The translations under genes were made by a program, and so were the position numbers. This document shows, piece by piece, positions 60,645 through 64,000 of a stretch of 64,000 nucleotides of DNA. Each line of letters starts with the position of its first letter. The stretch's first letter is position 1. The stretch is taken from contig CAYRIX010000002.1 in the NCBI GenBank assembly GCA_964424555.1, positions 47,272 to 111,271 on the forward strand. The letters are read 5' to 3'. The notes beneath the pieces were generated by a model that made no database searches, was not told where the DNA came from, and saw nothing but the letters and a program-made list of their open reading frames with translations. Source of the DNA: UMGS172 sp964424555. GTDB lineage: Bacteria > Bacillota > Clostridia > Oscillospirales > Acutalibacteraceae.

Positions 60645-60974
60645 ATGACGGTTAATGAGCTTTGCGAAAAAATGGGACTTGCCGCAATCACCCTGCCCGA
60701 CGGCGACCGTGAGATACACGGTGCCTACTGCTGTGACCTTTTAAGCTGGGTCATGGGACGGGCCAAGGCGGATGATGTGTGGGTAACCATTATGTCCAAT
60801 GCCAATATCGTCGCGGTTGCTTCGCTTGCCGATACGGCATGTATACTGCTTGCTGAGGGCGTCGAGCTTGACGAAAATGTCAAGTCGATAGCCGAAGCCA
60901 AGGGTGTCAATATCGTTTCATCGGCCAAGCCTATTTACGAACTCGCTTCTGAGTTGTCCTCATTTTTAAAATGA
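60645..60974 (+). CDS. DRTGG-like domain protein, copy 2
   Basis: 109 residues, MTVNELCEKMGLAAITLPDG then CDLLSWVMGRAKADDVWVTI and a C-terminal SSAKPIYELASEL. Same fold class as the protein at 58554 (paired SxxxxYE/A..L endings). Starts five bases after the previous stop; ATGA overlap with the next gene. Confidence 0.75.
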   Translation: MTVNELCEKMGLAAITLPDGDREIHGAYCCDLLSWVMGRAKADDVWVTIMSNANIVAVASLADTACILLAEGVELDENVKSIAEAKGVNIVSSAKPIYELASELSSFLK

Positions 60975-61708
60975 GCCGTTATACCTACGACTTTCACATT
61001 CACTCCTGTTTGTCACCCTGTGCCGATAATGATATGACTCCTGCGAACATTGCAGGAATGGCCACACTGGCCGGCATTCAGATAATGGCACTGACCGACC
61101 ACAACACCGTCAAAAACTGTCCTGCCTTTTTTAAGGCGGCTAAACTGAATGGCGTCATCCCTGTTGCGGGAATGGAGCTGACCACCGCCGAGGATATCCA
61201 TGTGGTGTGTCTGTTTGAACAGCTTGACGATGCTCTCGCCTTCGGTGAGGAGATCGAAAAACACAGGATACTCATTAAAAACCGTACCGATATTTTCGGT
61301 GACCAGTTTATAATGGACCACGAAGACAATATCATCGGTACCGATGAGTACCTTTTGTCCAACGCGACCGACATTTCGGTCGATGAGGCACCAAAGGTGG
61401 TCGAACGCTTCAACGGTGTGTGCTATCCCGCACACGTTGACCGAACCTCCAACGGAATCATCGCAACACTCGGTGATTTTCCACCGACTCCGAAATTTTC
61501 ATGTGCCGAGTTTCACGACAAGGCCAAGATCGACGAGCATTTGGAAAAATACTCTGAACTGCGTGACAAAAGGCTTCTGATAGCTTCAGACGCACATTAT
61601 CTGTGGGACATCAGAGACGCCGATGCCTCCATTGAGATTGACGACGAGCCATATAGCAGTGATCTTGTGAGAAAAAGACTTTTTGAGATCTTGAGGTGTG
61701 AGAAGTGA
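60971..61708 (+). CDS. PHP domain phosphoesterase
   Basis: 245-residue PHP-type metal hydrolase. DFHIHSCLSPCADNDMTP and MALTDHNTVKN supply metal histidines; later AGMELTTAEDIHVVCLF, CYPAHVDRT and IASDAHYLWDI complete the site. Substrate unknown; may turn over a nucleotide or phosphoprotein in the signalling module. GTGA overlap with the next gene. Confidence 0.88.
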   Translation: MSRYTYDFHIHSCLSPCADNDMTPANIAGMATLAGIQIMALTDHNTVKNCPAFFKAAKLNGVIPVAGMELTTAEDIHVVCLFEQLDDALAFGEEIEKHRILIKNRTDIFGDQFIMDHEDNIIGTDEYLLSNATDISVDEAPKVVERFNGVCYPAHVDRTSNGIIATLGDFPPTPKFSCAEFHDKAKIDEHLEKYSELRDKRLLIASDAHYLWDIRDADASIEIDDEPYSSDLVRKRLFEILRCEK

Positions 61709-62250
61709 AGGAATTATCGCTCAATATCCTCGATATTGCCGAAAATTCGGTGAGAGCAGGAGCGAATTTAACCAAAATAATCATCGATGAGACCGATGAT
61801 ACCATCAAGGTAGCAATTTCGGATAACGGCCACGGTATGACAGCGGAGATCCTCCGCAATGTGACCGATCCGTTTTGCACCACAAGAACGACCCGTAAGG
61901 TGGGTCTCGGCATTCCGCTTTTAAAGCTGGCGGCCGAGCAAACTGGTGGTCGGGTGGATATCACCTCGAAGCACGAGAGTGAATACCCTGACGATCACGG
62001 CACCGCCACAACGGCGCTGTTCTATAAAAACCACATAGATATGACTCCGTTAGGAGATATCAGCGCCACCATAGTCACTTTGATACAGTGCAATCCGCAC
62101 ATTGATTTTCTCTTTAATCACAAGTTGCCCGACAAAACGGTCAGCCTTGATACAAGAGAGCTTCGTGAAGTGCTGGGTGACGTGCCGCTGAACACCGTTG
62201 ATGTTATAATGTGGATAAAGGATAACCTCAACGAACAGTACAACGGCTGA
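61705..62250 (+). CDS. GHKL ATPase, copy 2
   Basis: 181 residues beginning with GTG. N-box LDIAENSVRAGANL, G1 SDNGHGMTAEI, G2 VGLGIPLLKLAAEQTGG. The C-terminal 70 residues (TVSLDTRELREVLGDV) are outside the ATPase fold. Second kinase-like protein of the locus, distinct from the copy at 58904. Confidence 0.87.
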   Translation: MKELSLNILDIAENSVRAGANLTKIIIDETDDTIKVAISDNGHGMTAEILRNVTDPFCTTRTTRKVGLGIPLLKLAAEQTGGRVDITSKHESEYPDDHGTATTALFYKNHIDMTPLGDISATIVTLIQCNPHIDFLFNHKLPDKTVSLDTRELREVLGDVPLNTVDVIMWIKDNLNEQYNG

Positions 62251-62287
62251 ATATATAAGTAAATTATTTCAGAAAGGAAACGATAAT

Positions 62288-62650
62288 ATGAAATCATTGG
62301 CAGAACTCGCAGCAATCAGAGACAAGATGAAGGACAAGGTCGTTATCCGTGAAGGCTCTCAGGGAATCCGTGTTGTAGTCGGTATGGCTACCTGCGGTAT
62401 CGCAGCAGGCGCTCGTCCCGTTCTCAACACCTTTGTTGAGGAGATCTCTAAGGCAGACCTTTCCGATAAGGTTTCGGTTACTCAGACCGGATGCATCGGC
62501 ATTTGCCAGTATGAGCCCGTTGTCGAGGTTTATGAAGACGGCAAGGACAAGGTTACCTATGTTAAGATGACCCCCGAAAAGGCAGCCGAGGTCGTTGAGA
62601 AGCATCTCAAGGGCGGCAAGGTCATCGCTGACTATATTATTAAGGCATAA
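62288..62650 (+). CDS. [2Fe-2S] ferredoxin-like hydrogenase subunit (HndB-type)
   Basis: 120-residue thioredoxin-like ferredoxin with cysteines in MATCGIAAGARP and QTGCIGICQYEP, as in HndB of NADP-reducing hydrogenases. An extra electron carrier between NADH site and hydrogenase. AAAGGAAA ribosome site. Confidence 0.9.
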   Translation: MKSLAELAAIRDKMKDKVVIREGSQGIRVVVGMATCGIAAGARPVLNTFVEEISKADLSDKVSVTQTGCIGICQYEPVVEVYEDGKDKVTYVKMTPEKAAEVVEKHLKGGKVIADYIIKA

Positions 62651-62668
62651 GTTTTAGGAGGTATAATT

Positions 62669-64000
62669 ATGATTCGTGCACAAGTTCTTATTTGTGGCGG
62701 TACAGGATGTACCTCTTCGGGAAGCGTTGCAATTCAGAAGGAATTCGACGAGCAGATCAAGCTTAACGGTCTTTCCGAGGAAGTAAAGATTGTACAGACC
62801 GGTTGTTTCGGTCTTTGTGCTCTCGGTCCTGTCGTCATCGTTTATCCCGACGGCACTTTCTACAGCCGTGTTGAGGAGAAGGATGTTGAGGAGATCGTCT
62901 CCGAGCATCTTCTCAAAGGCCGTCCCGTTGAGCGCCTCGTTTACACCGATACCGGTGACGCAGAGGAGACCATCGAGAACGTTTCTTTGAACGACACCGC
63001 TTTCTACCGTTCGCAGAAGCGTGTTGCTCTTCGTAACTGCGGTGTTATCAACCCCGAGAACATCGATGAGTACATTGCTATGGACGGTTATCAGGCTCTT
63101 GGTAAGGTTTTGACCGAGATGACTCCTGATGATGTTATTAAGGAAATATTGGCTTCAGGCCTTCGCGGTCGTGGCGGCGGCGGCTTCCCCACCGGTAAGA
63201 AGTGGGAATTGGCTCGCAACCTCGTTCCCGATGCAGACCAGAAGTATGTTGCATGTAACGCCGACGAAGGTGACCCCGGTGCATTTATGGACCGTTCGGT
63301 TCTCGAGGGTGACCCCCATGCTTTGATCGAGGCTATGGCTATTGCAGGTTATGCAATCGGCGCAAACCAAGGCTTCGTTTATGTCCGTGCAGAGTATCCT
63401 ATCGCAGTTAACCGTCTGCAGATCGCTATCAAGCAGGCTCGTGAGTACGGTCTTCTCGGTAAGGACATCTTCGGCACCGGCTTTGACTTTGATATGGACA
63501 TCCGTTTGGGCGCAGGCGCATTCGTTTGCGGTGAGGAAACTGCTCTTATGACCTCTATCGAGGGTAAGCGTGGCGAGCCCCGTCCCCGTCCTCCGTTCCC
63601 TGCAGCAAAGGGTCTTTTCGGCAAGCCCACCGTTCTTAATAACGTTGAGACCTATGCCAACATTCCTCAGATCATCTTAAAGGGTGCTGATTGGTTCGCA
63701 TCTATGGGTACCGAACGTTCCAAGGGTACAAAGGTCTTCGCTCTCGGCGGTAAGATCAAGAACACCGGACTTGTTGAGGTCCCCATGGGTACAACCTTGC
63801 GTCAGATCATCGAGGAGATCGGCGGCGGCATCCCCAACGGCAAGAAGTTCAAGGCAGCACAGACCGGCGGTCCTTCCGGCGGATGTATCCCTGCTCACCT
63901 TATCGACACCCCGATCGACTACGATAACCTTATCGAGATCGGTTCTATGATGGGCTCCGGCGGTCTTATCGTTATGGATGAGGACAGCTGTATGGTCGAT
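62669..64000 (+). CDS. hydB: Bifurcating [FeFe] hydrogenase beta subunit (HydB, NuoF-like), 5' part
   Basis: 444 codons to the right edge, frame open. N-terminal [2Fe-2S] thioredoxin-like domain (GGTGCTSSGS, TGCFGLCALGP). NuoF core then has NADH site GLRGRGGGGFPTGKKWELAR and FMN-binding CNADEGDPGAFMDRS, and FVCGEETALMTSIEGKRGEPRPRPPFPA. The C-terminal [4Fe-4S] and ferredoxin parts, and presumably hydA, lie beyond the window. AGGAGG before the ATG. Confidence 0.95.
   Translation, partial: MIRAQVLICGGTGCTSSGSVAIQKEFDEQIKLNGLSEEVKIVQTGCFGLCALGPVVIVYPDGTFYSRVEEKDVEEIVSEHLLKGRPVERLVYTDTGDAEETIENVSLNDTAFYRSQKRVALRNCGVINPENIDEYIAMDGYQALGKVLTEMTPDDVIKEILASGLRGRGGGGFPTGKKWELARNLVPDADQKYVACNADEGDPGAFMDRSVLEGDPHALIEAMAIAGYAIGANQGFVYVRAEYPIAVNRLQIAIKQAREYGLLGKDIFGTGFDFDMDIRLGAGAFVCGEETALMTSIEGKRGEPRPRPPFPAAKGLFGKPTVLNNVETYANIPQIILKGADWFASMGTERSKGTKVFALGGKIKNTGLVEVPMGTTLRQIIEEIGGGIPNGKKFKAAQTGGPSGGCIPAHLIDTPIDYDNLIEIGSMMGSGGLIVMDEDSCMVD

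Overview
The window reads as a chromosome segment of an anaerobic, low-GC-lineage Firmicute of the class Clostridia, most likely an uncultured gut member of the Ruminococcaceae/Oscillospiraceae (inference). Grounds: T-box leaders on pheST and thrS, IreB, WalJ, a small SRP RNA placed before dnaX, Shine-Dalgarno sites of the AGGAGG type with near-consensus sigma-A promoters, an electron-bifurcating [FeFe] hydrogenase locus, and short dispersed palindromes of kinds common in that group. No prophage, insertion sequence or CRISPR array was seen.

Layout. 1-9.2 kb: secA (cut by the left edge), glyA, fba, an SGNH/SASA-type esterase, citrate synthase, an ACT/DUF711 pair and a membrane-anchored DUF4825-like protein. 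9.2-17.1 kb: a hypothetical gene, a WbsX/GH99-like protein, galM, metG-tatD, an Asp-box sialidase-like protein and the eroded 3' end of another gene. 17.1-28.6 kb: T-box-pheS-pheT, ireB, pcrA, SRP RNA-dnaX-ybaB-recR-alkD, then an AT-rich toxin/immunity-like insert. 28.7-37.3 kb: murA, walJ, rlmH, then rpmG-secE-nusG-rplK-rplA, a MATE exporter, and L10 leader-rplJ-rplL. The secE gene is unusual: about 165 residues of extra membrane domain precede SecE. 37.3-40.1 kb: a GH43 enzyme and a PiT phosphate transporter with its DUF47 partner.

40.2-48.9 kb is the most distinctive block: a minus-strand run (MR/MLE dehydratase-like, GH10, alpha/beta esterase, RraA-like aldolase, lactonase-like propeller, second GH10, SDR dehydrogenase) divergent from an AraC-type regulator. 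None of its enzymes has a signal peptide. Together they suggest intracellular xylo-oligosaccharide cleavage coupled to a non-phosphorylative oxidative route for a sugar or sugar acid (dehydrogenase, lactonase, dehydratase, aldolase). This is the best candidate for an undescribed system here.

48.9-57.8 kb: DUF1653, a composite dispersed repeat, trmO, a lipoprotein phosphoesterase, T-box-thrS (a threonyl-tRNA synthetase without a TGS domain), small hypotheticals, nadB-nadC without nadA, and a lone 5S rRNA with its own promoter. 58.0-64.0 kb: a tightly packed hydrogenase locus with hydC (NuoE-like) first and a second ferredoxin-like subunit and hydB (NuoF-like, cut by the right edge) last. Between them lie two DRTGG-type proteins, two GHKL ATPases, a PHP phosphoesterase and an iron-sulfur hydrogenase-like protein, probably a sensory or maturation module.
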